Assembly (NCBI GenBank): GCA_013203465.1
Contig: JABMNR010000200.1
Coordinates: forward strand, 19,081-83,080
DNA length: 64,000 nt
Source: Alphaproteobacteria bacterium
GTDB lineage: Bacteria; Pseudomonadota; Alphaproteobacteria; Thalassobaculales; Thalassobaculaceae
Direction: 5' to 3'
Each line of letters starts with the position of its first letter. Position 1 is the first letter of the stretch. The notes beneath the pieces are model-generated. The model was not told the origin of the DNA. It saw only the letters and a program-made list of their open reading frames with translations, and did not search any database. The position numbers were made by a program, and so were the translations under genes. Positions 26,774 through 35,118 of the stretch are shown here, piece after piece.

Positions 26774-26950
26774 CGATCATCCTCCCTCTTGGCGGCCCGT
26801 TCTACGCGAGCCCGCGTACAGTGGTCGTTGAGGACTCTAGGGGTTTGCGGGATGCTTTGTTAAGCCTTCAATACGCGGCATGACCAAGCTTGCGCGCGTT
26901 GCCCTTCCGGTCCGCCGTCGTTAGGTTTCGCCGGTGGGAGGGACAAGCGC

Positions 26951-28579
26951 GTGATGACGACCAATCCGTTCGAGACCGATCTGGACAAATCCGCCGGCAA
27001 CTACGTGCCGCTGACGCCGTTGAGCTTTCTCGACCGCACGGCGGCGGTGTTCCCTTCCCGGTTGGCGGTGGCGCACGGCAAGCGGCGCTACACCTGGGCC
27101 GAGACGGCGGAACGCTCGCGACGGCTGGGCTCGGCGTTGGCGGCGCGGGGCATCGGCAAGGGTGACACGGTGGCCGCGTTGCTGGCCAACACGCCGGAGG
27201 GGGTGGAAGCCGCCCACGGCGTGCCGATGACCGGCGGCGTGTTGAACATGCTGAACACCCGGCTGGATGCCGAAGCCATCGCCTTCATGCTTGAGCATGG
27301 CGAGGCCAAGGTGTTGCTGGCCGACACCGAGTTCGCGCCGACCGTCAAGGCCGCCCTGGCGTTGACCAACGTCACGCCGATCATGATCGATGTCGATGAC
27401 AGCGAGGGGCCGGGCGGCGAGCGGTTGGGCGCCATGGATTACGAGAGCTTCCTCGCCGCCGGCGATCCGAGCTATCGCGGGGTGCGGCCGGATGACGAGT
27501 GGGATGCGATTTCGCTGAACTACACCTCGGGCACCACCGGCGATCCCAAGGGCGTGGTCTACCATCACCGGGGTGCGTATCTGAACGCGCTGGGCAACAT
27601 CCTGGTCTGGGGCATGAAGATGCATCCGGTCTATCTCTGGACGTTGCCGATGTTCCACTGCAACGGCTGGTGCTTTCCGTGGACCATCACCGCGCAGGCG
27701 GGCACCCATGTCTGTCTGCGCAAGGTGGAGGCCGGCGCGATCTACGACGCCTTCGCCGACGAGGGGGTCGACCATCTGTGCGGCGCGCCGATCATCATGT
27801 CGATGCTGTTGAACGCGCCGGACGATCAGAAGCGCGATTTCCCCCAGCGGGTGCGGATGATGACCGCTGCCTCACCGCCGCCGGCCACGGTGCTTGCGGG
27901 GATGGAACGCTTGGGCATCGACGTCACCCATGTCTACGGCCTGACCGAGGTGTATGGCCCGGCCGTGGTCTGCGCCTGGCACGACGACTGGTCGATCAAG
28001 CCGGTCGACGAGCAGGCGGTGCTGAAATCCCGGCAGGGGGTGCGTTATCCCTCGTTGGAGGGGCTGATGGTGGCCGACGCCGAGACGCTGGAGCCGGTGC
28101 CGGCGGACGCCGAAACCCTGGGCGAGGTGTTCATGCGCGGCAACGTGGTGATGAAGGGCTACCTGAAGAACAAGACCGCGACCGACAAGGCATTGGTCGG
28201 TGGTTGGTTCCATACCGGCGACCTTGGGGTGATGCACCCGGACGGCTACATCGAGCTGAAGGACCGATCGAAGGACATCATCATCTCCGGCGGCGAGAAC
28301 ATCTCGACCATCGAAGTCGAGGGTGTGCTGTACAAGCACCCAGCCGTGCTGGAAGCCGCCGTGGTCGCGCGTCCGGACGAGACATGGGGCGAGACGCCCT
28401 GCGCCTTCATCACCCTGCGCCCGGGGACAGCGGCAACCGACACCGAGATCATCGCCTTCTGCCGCGACAACCTGGCCCATTACAAATGCCCGAAGACCGT
28501 GGTGTTCGGCGAGCTGCCCAAGACCTCCACCGGCAAGGTACAGAAGTTCATCTTGCGGGATCGGGCCAGGGCGCTCTGA
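26951..28579 (+). CDS. Acyl-CoA synthetase (AMP-forming), DmdB-like
   Basis: The 542-aa ANL enzyme begins MMTTNPFETDLDKSAGNYVPLTPLSFLDRTAAVFP (split here only for reading: the LTPLSFL region is the family's start). It contains the P-loop YTSGTTGDPKG, the GLTEVYGP motif, WFHTGDLG, DRSKDIIISGGENIS and PKTSTGKVQK. The overall pattern fits the medium-chain or 3-methylmercaptopropionyl-CoA ligase group (DmdB-like), but substrate choice cannot be read from sequence. It is divergent from prpE with 177 bp between them. Confidence 0.88.
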   Translation: MMTTNPFETDLDKSAGNYVPLTPLSFLDRTAAVFPSRLAVAHGKRRYTWAETAERSRRLGSALAARGIGKGDTVAALLANTPEGVEAAHGVPMTGGVLNMLNTRLDAEAIAFMLEHGEAKVLLADTEFAPTVKAALALTNVTPIMIDVDDSEGPGGERLGAMDYESFLAAGDPSYRGVRPDDEWDAISLNYTSGTTGDPKGVVYHHRGAYLNALGNILVWGMKMHPVYLWTLPMFHCNGWCFPWTITAQAGTHVCLRKVEAGAIYDAFADEGVDHLCGAPIIMSMLLNAPDDQKRDFPQRVRMMTAASPPPATVLAGMERLGIDVTHVYGLTEVYGPAVVCAWHDDWSIKPVDEQAVLKSRQGVRYPSLEGLMVADAETLEPVPADAETLGEVFMRGNVVMKGYLKNKTATDKALVGGWFHTGDLGVMHPDGYIELKDRSKDIIISGGENISTIEVEGVLYKHPAVLEAAVVARPDETWGETPCAFITLRPGTAATDTEIIAFCRDNLAHYKCPKTVVFGELPKTSTGKVQKFILRDRARAL

Positions 28580-28610
28580 CGGCCGTCGCGTCATCCGCGT
28601 CACCGGCATA

Positions 28611-28643
28611 ACAAAGCCCGCCTTTCAGCGCGGAAAGGCGGGC
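28611..28643 (-). terminator. Rho-independent terminator after the ydcH region
   Basis: A perfect 11-bp stem (28616-28626 with 28633-28643) with a six-base loop is followed on the minus strand by TTTGTT. It ends a minus-strand transcript coming from ydcH and may also slow plus-strand transcripts from the acyl-CoA synthetase gene. Confidence 0.75.
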
Positions 28644-28757
28644 GTCGGAGCCGGCTCGGACGGGGTGCCCCGGTACGGGGTCACACTCCCGCGGGGCCAG
28701 TGATCCGGGGATTGCCCCGGCGTACGAACCGGCGAACTTGGCCGGGTGGTTTGGCCT
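28611..28757 (-). ncRNA. Structured RNA region downstream of ydcH, candidate small RNA
   Basis: Between the ydcH stop and the terminator lie about 110 nt with several strong hairpins on the minus strand: CCGG..CCGG around AAGTTCG, CCGGGG with CCCCGG around CAAT, and CCCCG with CGGGG around TAC. The region ends in a perfect terminator. This looks like a 3'UTR-derived small RNA, but I recognise no family and no internal promoter. Confidence 0.35.
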
Positions 28758-28760
28758 CTA

Positions 28761-28928
28761 CTATACGCGCTCCAGGCGCGCAATCTCGTCCTTGATCGCC
28801 AGTTTCTGGCGTTTCAACTCGTGCAAAGTGGCTTCGTCCGGCAGCGGTCTGTTGACCTCTTGATCAAGTTTGCTATCCAGATTTGCATGCCGATCACGCA
28901 GGGTATCTATTCTATCGGTGGCTGTCAT
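28761..28928 (-). CDS. YdcH/DUF465 family small protein
   Basis: This is a 55-aa DUF465/SlyX-like protein starting MTATDRIDTLRDRHANLDSKLDQE. Its conserved C-terminal helix LHELKRQKLAIKDEIARLE should form a coiled coil. An AGGAGG ribosome binding site lies 6 bp before the ATG, which fixes this start against a longer frame. The function is unknown. A structured 3' region follows. Confidence 0.88.
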   Translation of the reverse strand: MTATDRIDTLRDRHANLDSKLDQEVNRPLPDEATLHELKRQKLAIKDEIARLERV

Positions 28929-29049
28929 AGGCACCTCCTTTTCCGTCCTGGAATCGCGAAAATCCACGGACCTAAATGGTACAATTCTAAGCGGCAGGCG
29001 CAAAGCCTTTTGCGCAAATCCCATGAAAACAGAAACTTAATTACCCCAT

Positions 29050-30411
29050 TTAATCGGCGCGAAACAGCGACTCAGCCCCCGCCGCGATGTCCAGAACCGC
29101 GTCGTCGGCCATCGTCTCACCCATGATCATCAGCCCCACCGGGGCCTCGCCCGGTGCCTGAATCGGAATCGTCGCGGCACACCGGTCAAGGAAGTTTCCA
29201 ACCGAACAATTTCGCAACATCAACAGGTTGGCGGCGCCGTACGCCCCATCATCAGCCTCAAGTTCGGCGATCGGTGGGGCGACGCGGGCGGTGGTCGGCA
29301 TCAGGACCGCGTCGAACGCCAGGGTGACGGCGCGGCACGCCGCCTCGATCTCGGCCCGCCGTGCCAGCAAGGTGACGTAATTCGAGCCATTTTGTTCGCC
29401 CGCGCGTTTGATTCGCGACAGCACGCGGGGGTCGAACGCCTCGGGGTTGCCGTCCACATGGCGCCGGTGAACCGCATAGCACTCAACCGCCGCGAACCCG
29501 CCCTTGGCGTTCGCTTCGGGGATCGCCAGAAGCTCGGGCATCGGGCGCTGAACGATATGGGCGCCCGCCTCCGACAAACGGCTCAACGCCGCCTCGAAGG
29601 CCGTGGCCGTTGGCACGTCGAGGTCGTCGAGCACGATGGTCTCCGGCACCAGGAAGCGTAGACCGGCAACCGGGCGCGGAGAAACCGGCCGCACCGCCTC
29701 GCCGGCCAGCACATGGTGCACACGGGCACAGCAATCGATGGTCGGCGCCAGCGGGCCGATCGAATCCAGCGAGGTCGCCAGCGCCACCGCCCCGTCGATC
29801 GGTACCCGCCGCTGGGTCGGCTTAAACCCGGCAAGACCGCACAACCCGCTCGGAATCCGCACCGACCCCCCAGTGTCGGTCCCAAGCCCGACCACCGCCA
29901 TGCCGTCGGTCACGCTGACGGCGGCTCCCGCGGACGACCCGCCGGGAACCCGCCGCGTGGTCCGATCCCAGGGATTAGCCGGGGTGCCGTAATGCGGGTT
30001 GATGCCCAAGCCGGAATAGGCGAATTCGGTCATGTTGGTGCGCCCGACCAGTACCGCCCCGGCGGCCCGCAGCCGCGCGATTACCGGCGCGTCGGCCGTG
30101 GCTGGCGGCTCGCCCGCCAGCACCTTCGAGCCCGCCGTCGTCACCTGCCCCTTGACGTCGAACAAGTCCTTGATCGAGATCGGCAGGCCCTCCAACGGCC
30201 GGGACGGCACCCCAGCGGCCCGCAACCGATCGCTTGCCTCGGCCTCGGCCCCGGCCGTGTCGGCCATCGAGCGTAGAAACACCCGGCGGCCCTCGCCGGA
30301 TGGATCGGAGGCCCGCTCCAGCGCGGTTGCCAACAAGGCGGAGGCGGAGGTGGTTCCCGCTTCCAGGTTGGCCAAAATATCGGCGATCGGGGTTTTCGGC
30401 GCGAAGGTCAT
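29050..30411 (-). CDS. Amidase (amidase signature family)
   Basis: This is a 453-aa hydrolase of the amidase-signature family. The Ser-cisSer-Lys triad is complete: Lys81 in PISIKDLFDV, Ser159 in PGGSSAGAAV and Ser183 in TDTGGSVRIP. It is too short, and lacks the partner genes, to be GatA, so it probably acts on a small amide or carbamate. It is 4 bp downstream of a DUF2848 gene, a pairing seen in amide catabolism loci. The C-terminus includes a Cys-containing NCSVGNFLDRCAATIP stretch. Confidence 0.9.
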   Translation of the reverse strand: MTFAPKTPIADILANLEAGTTSASALLATALERASDPSGEGRRVFLRSMADTAGAEAEASDRLRAAGVPSRPLEGLPISIKDLFDVKGQVTTAGSKVLAGEPPATADAPVIARLRAAGAVLVGRTNMTEFAYSGLGINPHYGTPANPWDRTTRRVPGGSSAGAAVSVTDGMAVVGLGTDTGGSVRIPSGLCGLAGFKPTQRRVPIDGAVALATSLDSIGPLAPTIDCCARVHHVLAGEAVRPVSPRPVAGLRFLVPETIVLDDLDVPTATAFEAALSRLSEAGAHIVQRPMPELLAIPEANAKGGFAAVECYAVHRRHVDGNPEAFDPRVLSRIKRAGEQNGSNYVTLLARRAEIEAACRAVTLAFDAVLMPTTARVAPPIAELEADDGAYGAANLLMLRNCSVGNFLDRCAATIPIQAPGEAPVGLMIMGETMADDAVLDIAAGAESLFRAD

Positions 30412-30415
30412 GGGC

Positions 30416-31084
30416 TCAATTCACCACCGGGAGGGTTTCGATGTCGTAGGCATGGGCGATCGCGCGCCCGGTCGATGGATCGGTCAAACGCATGGCGAAG
30501 CGATCGGCCGGGCGGATGCCACCCTCGACCGGCACGGTGCCGCACAGCATCACCGTGCCGGGTTTCAAGCCGCCATAGGTCGCGACCAGCTCCTTCAGCG
30601 GCCGGATCAGCGCCAGGGTCGCGGCCTGATAGACCACCTCGGTTCCGTCGATCACCGCACGGCTTTCCAGCGTCAAAGCGTCAAGATCATCGTCCAACGA
30701 CACCGACCAGGCGTGACGGCCGAGGATTTTCGGGCACATCTGCTTGGAGACCGCGATCGAATAGCTTTCCACCTTCCGGTCGGTGTGATCCGAGCCGACG
30801 GTTAGCAGAAAGCCGTTCTCGGTCGCGATCAGCACCGGTTCGACCTCGCCGGAGCTGTCGCCGCCCAGCACTTGGACATGGCTCGCCTGAGTCACCATGT
30901 CGATGCCGCAGCGGTAGTACAACGGCACGGTGCTCGGGCCGGGAATGCCCAACTCGGCCAGCTCGTCGATATGATGCTGAAGCCCCGCCGCGTCGCGTCC
31001 GGTCCAGCCGGCGATCACGCAGTTGGCCACCGGCACGTCGACGGTGCCGCCGGGTGTCTCGAAGCTCAGGATGATCTCGGTCAT
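30416..31084 (-). CDS. DUF2848 family protein
   Basis: The 222-aa product starts MTEIILSFETPGG and matches DUF2848 in overall shape: PLYYRCGIDMVTQASHVQVLG in the middle, a GSDHTDRKVESYSIAVSKQMCPK segment, and a C-terminal half with YGGLKPGTVMLCGTVPVEGGIRP. That last part resembles the fumarylacetoacetate-hydrolase fold. It is encoded directly upstream of an amidase, so a hydrolase role in the same pathway is likely. The ATG at 31084 is preferred over an in-frame extension. Confidence 0.82.
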   Translation of the reverse strand: MTEIILSFETPGGTVDVPVANCVIAGWTGRDAAGLQHHIDELAELGIPGPSTVPLYYRCGIDMVTQASHVQVLGGDSSGEVEPVLIATENGFLLTVGSDHTDRKVESYSIAVSKQMCPKILGRHAWSVSLDDDLDALTLESRAVIDGTEVVYQAATLALIRPLKELVATYGGLKPGTVMLCGTVPVEGGIRPADRFAMRLTDPSTGRAIAHAYDIETLPVVN

Positions 31085-31210
31085 GTTCACTCCTCGGATT
31101 GCCACGCGACAGTAACGCCCCGGATCGCGCCGGCATAGGGTGGCCGAGCCTGCCATGCCCGCTACCGGGAATGGTTTTCAATTCGCCGCGATCGGCACTA
31201 GGCTCGAACC

Positions 31211-32146
31211 ATGCCCACCGAACCGGCCGTCTCCACCGCGGCGTCCCGACAATCCCAAGACACCCTCCGCGCCATCCTGTTCATGGCGCTGGCGATTAAT
31301 CTGTTTCCGTTCATGAACGTGGCCGCGAAATTTCTGTCAGCCGACTATCCAACCGTCCAAATCGTTTGGGCGCGTTACGCCGGGCACTTGGTGTTCGTGC
31401 TGCTGATGTTCATGCCCCGGCGCGGCCTCGCGCTGCTCAGGGCCAGCCGGCCCGGCGTGCACATCGGCCGGTCGCTGCTGATGTTCGTATCGACGGTATG
31501 TTTTTTCTCGGCCCTGCGCTGGATCGAGGTGCCGACGGCGAGCGCCATCAACTTCACCTCGCCGCTGATCGTGACGGCCCTGGCGGCGCCGCTGTTGGGC
31601 GAGGTGGTCGGCATCCGCCGTTGGGGCGCAGTGATGGTCGGCTTCGTCGGTGCGCTGGTCATCATCCGGCCCGGCGGCGGCGAAACCCATTGGGCGATGT
31701 TCCTGATACTAGGCACGGCGCTCTCCTACGCCGGCTATCAGATCGCAACCCGCAAATTCGCCACCGCCGATCCGCCGGAAACCTCGATCACCTACATCTC
31801 GTTTGTCGGTGCCGCCCTGGCGTCGCTGGCCCTGCCGTTCGAGTGGGTGACGCCGCACTCGATCCGTGATGCGCTGCTGTTCGCCCTGTTGGGGGTGATC
31901 GGCGGGCTCGGTCACTACTTCGTCATTCGCGCCTTCCAGCTTGGCGAGGCGTCGATGCTGTCACCGTTCAACTACGGCCAGCTGATCATGGCGACCGTAC
32001 TGAGCCTGTTCGTGTTCGGCACTTTTCCCGACACCTGGACCCTGATTGGCGCCAGCGTGATCGTGGCCAGCGGACTTTACATCACCTATCGGGAAAGCCG
32101 CCGCGACGTGGCACTCACCCGGGATCAGACCGCCTCCGACACCTGA
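31211..32146 (+). CDS. EamA/DMT family transporter
   Basis: This is a 311-aa inner-membrane protein of the drug/metabolite transporter superfamily with about ten helices in two EamA repeats (about 20-150 and 160-295). Typical features are WARYAGHLVFVLL, the EVPTASAINFTSPLIVTALAAPLLGE signature at the end of the first repeat, and FQLGEASMLSPFNYGQLIMAT in the second. The stop codon abuts a long palindrome. The substrate is unknown. It is divergent from the DUF2848/amidase operon. Confidence 0.9.
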   Translation: MPTEPAVSTAASRQSQDTLRAILFMALAINLFPFMNVAAKFLSADYPTVQIVWARYAGHLVFVLLMFMPRRGLALLRASRPGVHIGRSLLMFVSTVCFFSALRWIEVPTASAINFTSPLIVTALAAPLLGEVVGIRRWGAVMVGFVGALVIIRPGGGETHWAMFLILGTALSYAGYQIATRKFATADPPETSITYISFVGAALASLALPFEWVTPHSIRDALLFALLGVIGGLGHYFVIRAFQLGEASMLSPFNYGQLIMATVLSLFVFGTFPDTWTLIGASVIVASGLYITYRESRRDVALTRDQTASDT

Positions 32147-32212
32147 TGCCAAGGTTCACGGATAGAGACCCATGGTATGATGCCATCGGTCTCTATCCAT
32201 GCGCCTTGGTAT
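32146..32212. repeat. 67-bp near-perfect palindrome at two converging gene ends
   Basis: The outer arms ATGCCAAGG/CCTTGGTAT (one mismatch), the middle arms GGATAGAGACC/GGTCTCTATCC (11 bp, perfect) and the inner ATGG/CCAT enclose a 7-bp loop. The left end overlaps the last base of the EamA stop. The right arm encodes the last residues (ADTKAHG) and stop of the convergent TPR-glycosyltransferase gene. It looks like an inserted REP/MITE-like element that may serve as a two-way terminator. Confidence 0.8.
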
Positions 32213-34031
32213 CAGCGATCCACTCGGTGAGCGCCGCCTTCACCTGCTCCAACAGAGGTGCCCAAGGTTCGGTCTGGTTCTTGGCGAAACCGCGTACGGT
32301 TGGGAATCCGGGAAACCGGTTGGTGCCAAGTTCAAGATAGGTCGGTGCGTTGTGCGGCTCCCAGACCGTCGCCCCAATCGATGCCGCGAGCCAGACCAGC
32401 GTGCTGGACGGACAGATCACCAGATCGAGGGCGGCGATCAACGCCAACACCCCATCAAGATCGTTGGTCGTGTCGAGGTCATCGATGATAGCGACCGGCA
32501 TCTCCGCTAGCTCATCGCGCCAGCCATCGCCGTACTGCAACGAGACGAAATGAGCACCCTCGACCGCGAGCACCGGCGCCATCGCCGCAAGCCCGGGGTA
32601 GTGAATTCCGCGAAATCCGCGAACGTTCAGGCTGCGCCAGGAGATGCCAATCTTCGGGCCAGAGCCGAGCGCGGCGATGCGTTCTCGCATCTCGACCACC
32701 CGCCCGGGGTCGGGAGCCAGCCAGGTTCGCTCGGCCGCGTCGCACGCCGCAAGCGTGCGCCGGAAACGCGGCATCAAGGCGTTACCCTCAAGCCAACAAT
32801 CCGGCTGACGATCGGCCGGTATCCAATCGTAGTGATGCACGGCTCGGCCGCCGTCGAACCGCCGATCGAAGCCATGGATCAATGCCTTCGGCCAGCGCCG
32901 CGCCAGCGGGGCGACAAGGCGCGGGTCGCACTCCACGATCAGATCGCCGCTGGCATCGTTCACGGCATCCACCAGCTCCGGCAGACAGCTCGAAAACAGA
33001 ACCTCGTCACCCACACCCTGCTCGGCCAAGACCAATAGCCGGCTGCCATCGAGCGGCCCATCATGCCAACGCCGCGCCGGGTCGAGCCCATCGCGGCGTA
33101 TTCCGTCCGGCATGCACCACAAGCAGTCATGCAGATACCACCCGCGCTCCAGCCGGCCGGCGGCCAGCACATACAGGCTGACGCGGAAGCGCAGCGCCAT
33201 ATCACCGGGCGCGTGCGACAGCGCCCGTTCGCCATGTTCGATCGCACGATCAAGCTCGCCGGCGATGAACGCCGCCTCGGCCCGCCCACGGTGCGCCGAG
33301 GCGAGATCGGATCGTACGACCAGGGCGCGGCGGAACAACCGATCCGCGGCGCTGAGATCCAGATCGCCCAACGCGAGAAACCCAAGATGGTTCAACGGCT
33401 CCGCTTTACCGGGCGTAAGCGCCATCACACGGCGCAGAGCGGGCGCGGCTTGGTCAAACGTTCCCATGTCCAGCAACACCGAGGCGAGCCCACTCCAGCG
33501 CTCCGTGTCGCTCGGCGTCACCGCCAGCGCACGACGATACCAGCCAATCGCCGTCATCCGGTCGTCATGCCGCATTGCTTGAGACGCGCGCGCCGCCAGG
33601 GCATCGGCGAGTGCCGGAGCAACGACCATGGCGCGGCGCACAAGAGAGTCGCCTTCATTCGCCCGTGCCGGTGGCAGGCTGGTTGCCAAGTTCACCAGGG
33701 CGTCGACCGCCATGGGATCAATGCGCAGAGCCGCTTCGAAACACTTCAGCGCGTCCGCCGTCTTGCCGAGCGCGCGCTTGGCCAAGCCCAAGATGTTGAG
33801 GATGTCGGGGTCGGCACGCTTGAGCGAGGCCGCGATGGTCGCCAACTGCTCGGCCCGCTCGAAGGCGCCAAATCGAAAGCACGCCAGCCCCATGAGATAC
33901 AGCACATCGGGATCACGCGGCGCATGCTCCAACGCCTGTCCAAACCGACGAACCGCCTGCTGGAACTGGCCGAGGTCCATCAGCTCCAGGCCACGTTTGA
34001 CGAAGCTCGCCGCCTTCGGTGTCCAGGTCAC
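32193..34031 (-). CDS. TPR protein with C-terminal glycosyltransferase-like domain
   Basis: The N-terminal half of this 612-aa protein (about 1-280) is made of tetratricopeptide repeats (for example LGLAKRALGKTADALKCFEAALRIDPMAVDALVNLA). The C-terminal half resembles GT9/GT41-type glycosyltransferases (LLVLAEQGVGDEVLFSSCLPEL, IGISWRSLNVRG, LDLVICPSSTLVWLAASIGATVWEP). Similar proteins modify flagellin with nonulosonic acids in alphaproteobacteria, and the next gene upstream is pseI with a 4-bp overlap. It is probably a cytoplasmic flagellin glycosyltransferase. The last residues are encoded by a palindromic repeat and may not be ancestral. Confidence 0.85.
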   Translation of the reverse strand: MTWTPKAASFVKRGLELMDLGQFQQAVRRFGQALEHAPRDPDVLYLMGLACFRFGAFERAEQLATIAASLKRADPDILNILGLAKRALGKTADALKCFEAALRIDPMAVDALVNLATSLPPARANEGDSLVRRAMVVAPALADALAARASQAMRHDDRMTAIGWYRRALAVTPSDTERWSGLASVLLDMGTFDQAAPALRRVMALTPGKAEPLNHLGFLALGDLDLSAADRLFRRALVVRSDLASAHRGRAEAAFIAGELDRAIEHGERALSHAPGDMALRFRVSLYVLAAGRLERGWYLHDCLWCMPDGIRRDGLDPARRWHDGPLDGSRLLVLAEQGVGDEVLFSSCLPELVDAVNDASGDLIVECDPRLVAPLARRWPKALIHGFDRRFDGGRAVHHYDWIPADRQPDCWLEGNALMPRFRRTLAACDAAERTWLAPDPGRVVEMRERIAALGSGPKIGISWRSLNVRGFRGIHYPGLAAMAPVLAVEGAHFVSLQYGDGWRDELAEMPVAIIDDLDTTNDLDGVLALIAALDLVICPSSTLVWLAASIGATVWEPHNAPTYLELGTNRFPGFPTVRGFAKNQTEPWAPLLEQVKAALTEWIADTKAHG

Positions 34032-35092
34032 GAAGCCAGACCGCCCTCGATCATGTCGACCGCCAACGGTTCGCCGCGTTTCAGCGGCCGTGACGCGCGG
34101 CGCCCAAGCACCCGGTCGAGATACTTCGGCGGCAACCCGTTCGACGGCCGGATCGACCGCACGTTGCTTTCGGTCAGCGGCTCGCCCGCCGCCACATCCG
34201 CGATCACGTACAGCGACCGGCGGAACGGCAGCCCCGCCGCCTCCGACGGCGTCGGACGGTACGCGGGCGACCCCAGCGCCGCGCGCGCCATTCGAGTATC
34301 GCGCACCAGCCGCGCCAACTCGTCGGGCTCCAGCGAGAAGGCACTGTCGACACCGCCGTCGGCCCGCGCCAGGGTGAAATGCTTTTCAATCACCGACGCA
34401 CCGAGCCCGACCGCCACGGTGGCCACGCCGGTATCCATCGTATGATCGGATAACCCGACCACGGTGCCGAGTCGCGCCGCCAGATCGGGAATCGTCGAGA
34501 GATTGGCCTCCTCCGGCGGAGTCGGATAGGCGCTCACGCAATGCAGGACGACGATTTCGGTGGCGCCATTGTCCCGCGCGGCGGACACCGCCTCGTCGAT
34601 TTCCTCGAACGAGGCCATGCCGGTGGAGATGATCATCGGCTTGCCGGTGCGCGCCACCCGCCGCACCAGAGGGATGTCGACGATCTCGGGCGAGGCGATC
34701 TTGTAGGCCGGCGCGTCAAGCGCCTCCAGCAGCTCGACCGCCGTCGGATCGAACGGCGCCGAGAACACCGTGATGCCAAGCGCCCGGGCCTTGGCGAAGA
34801 TCGGGCCGTGCCATTCCCACGGGGTGTGCGCCTCGTCATACAGCTCGTAGAGCCGGCGGCCATCCCACAACCCGCCCTTGACCAGGAACTCCGGGCCGTC
34901 ATGGTCGATGGTGATGGTGTCGGCGCGGTAGGTCTGCAGCTTGACGGCGTCGGCACCGGCTTCCTTCGCCATCTCCAGGATGCGGAACGCCCGTTCGATG
35001 TCGCCATTGTGGTTGCCCGACATCTCCGCGATCACATAGGGCGGATGATCCGGGCCGATTTTCCGACCGTCAATCGTTATACTAGGCGTCAT
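34028..35092 (-). CDS. pseI: Pseudaminic acid synthase (NeuB family)
   Basis: PseI condenses phosphoenolpyruvate with a diacetamido-trideoxy hexose to form pseudaminic acid. The 354-aa product has the NeuB TIM barrel (YVIAEMSGNHNGD, AGADAVKLQTYRADTIT, KIASPEIVDIPLVR, GLSDHT, VIEKHFTLAR) and a C-terminal SAF/antifreeze-like domain (residues about 290-350, RRSLYVIADVAAGEPLTESNVRSI). A PseG gene diverges 26 bp away, which supports pseudaminic rather than sialic acid. It overlaps the TPR-glycosyltransferase gene by 4 bp. Confidence 0.92.
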   Translation of the reverse strand: MTPSITIDGRKIGPDHPPYVIAEMSGNHNGDIERAFRILEMAKEAGADAVKLQTYRADTITIDHDGPEFLVKGGLWDGRRLYELYDEAHTPWEWHGPIFAKARALGITVFSAPFDPTAVELLEALDAPAYKIASPEIVDIPLVRRVARTGKPMIISTGMASFEEIDEAVSAARDNGATEIVVLHCVSAYPTPPEEANLSTIPDLAARLGTVVGLSDHTMDTGVATVAVGLGASVIEKHFTLARADGGVDSAFSLEPDELARLVRDTRMARAALGSPAYRPTPSEAAGLPFRRSLYVIADVAAGEPLTESNVRSIRPSNGLPPKYLDRVLGRRASRPLKRGEPLAVDMIEGGLAS

Positions 35093-35118
35093 GATGTCGT
35101 CTCACCCGGGGTCGTTCG

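Noticed and set aside
24662..26863. A 733-codon plus-strand frame opposite prpE and the SDR gene
   Set aside because: It is a mirror of two clearly conserved enzymes; its translation is rich in His, Arg and Gln with no family pattern.
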